DNA from: CAYSRM01 sp964475205
GTDB taxonomy: Bacteria > Verrucomicrobiota > Kiritimatiellia > UBA8416 > CAYSRM01
Assembly: GCA_964475205.1 (NCBI GenBank)
Contig: CAYYVQ010000090.1
Location: 1 to 6,870 of the forward strand
DNA: 6,870 bases
Direction of reading: 5' to 3'
The notes beneath the pieces were generated by a model, which was not told the DNA's origin, ran no database searches, and saw nothing but the letters and a program-made list of their open reading frames with translations. A program made the translations under genes and the position numbers. Shown here piece after piece: positions 6,834-6,870 of the stretch; positions within the stretch are counted from its first letter, which is position 1; every line of letters begins with the position of its first letter.

Positions 6834-6870
6834 TTAAGGCCTTCGCGCATCGAGATTGAACACCCAATAT

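Overview
The window looks like a bacterial chromosome segment. The PVC group (Verrucomicrobiota, Kiritimatiellota, Lentisphaerota or Planctomycetota) is my best guess, held with low confidence. It rests on a GxxExxY-type protein, a lipoprotein-anchored thioredoxin in a metal/redox operon, and many intergenic palindromes and short tandem repeats. No rRNA, tRNA, CRISPR array or transposase gene is visible.

Layout, left to right. (1) 1-1038, minus strand: a GxxExxY / PD-(D/E)XK-like protein gene that stays open through the left edge. Its 3' part is made of a 54/57-bp tandem repeat (1-256) read in frame as an 18/19-residue Ser-rich repeat. (2) 1071-1192: three copies of a 44-bp repeat whose ~25-bp core is the inverted counterpart of the core in the left array, so the gene is bracketed by opposed copies of one repeat family. 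(3) 4853-1207, minus strand: a co-directional cluster. In transcription order it holds an ArsR-family repressor with a CVC metal-binding motif, a DUF318/ArsP-type permease, a possible 32-47-residue small protein, a 76-residue CPKC thioredoxin-fold protein, a DGC-domain putative zinc-binding protein, and a lipoprotein with a SurA-like middle and a CAPC thioredoxin domain. (4) 4854-5187: a divergent intergenic region with a ~170-bp imperfect palindrome and promoter-like sequences on both sides. (5) 5188-6489, plus strand: a 433-residue coiled-coil protein with an HPD-containing J-domain-like segment. (6) 6490-6870: no gene seen, but several nested or neighbouring palindromic and heptamer repeats.

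How the genes may work together (inference). The ArsR protein would sense a soft metal or metalloid thiolate and derepress the cluster. The permease would export it, possibly as an organoarsenical or thiol-bound species. The small cytosolic thioredoxin-fold protein and the DGC protein would handle thiol or metal chemistry inside, and the lipoprotein thioredoxin would act outside the inner membrane. The linkage of permease, CxxC mini-thioredoxin and DGC protein is recurrent in bacteria. The SurA-thioredoxin lipoprotein and the small ORF are the less familiar parts.

The most unusual features are the intergenic-type repeat forming the C-terminus of the GxxExxY protein, the palindrome between arsR and the J-like gene that yields look-alike peptides on both strands, and a 30-bp palindrome that splits one heptamer of a 10-bp-period repeat near the right end.
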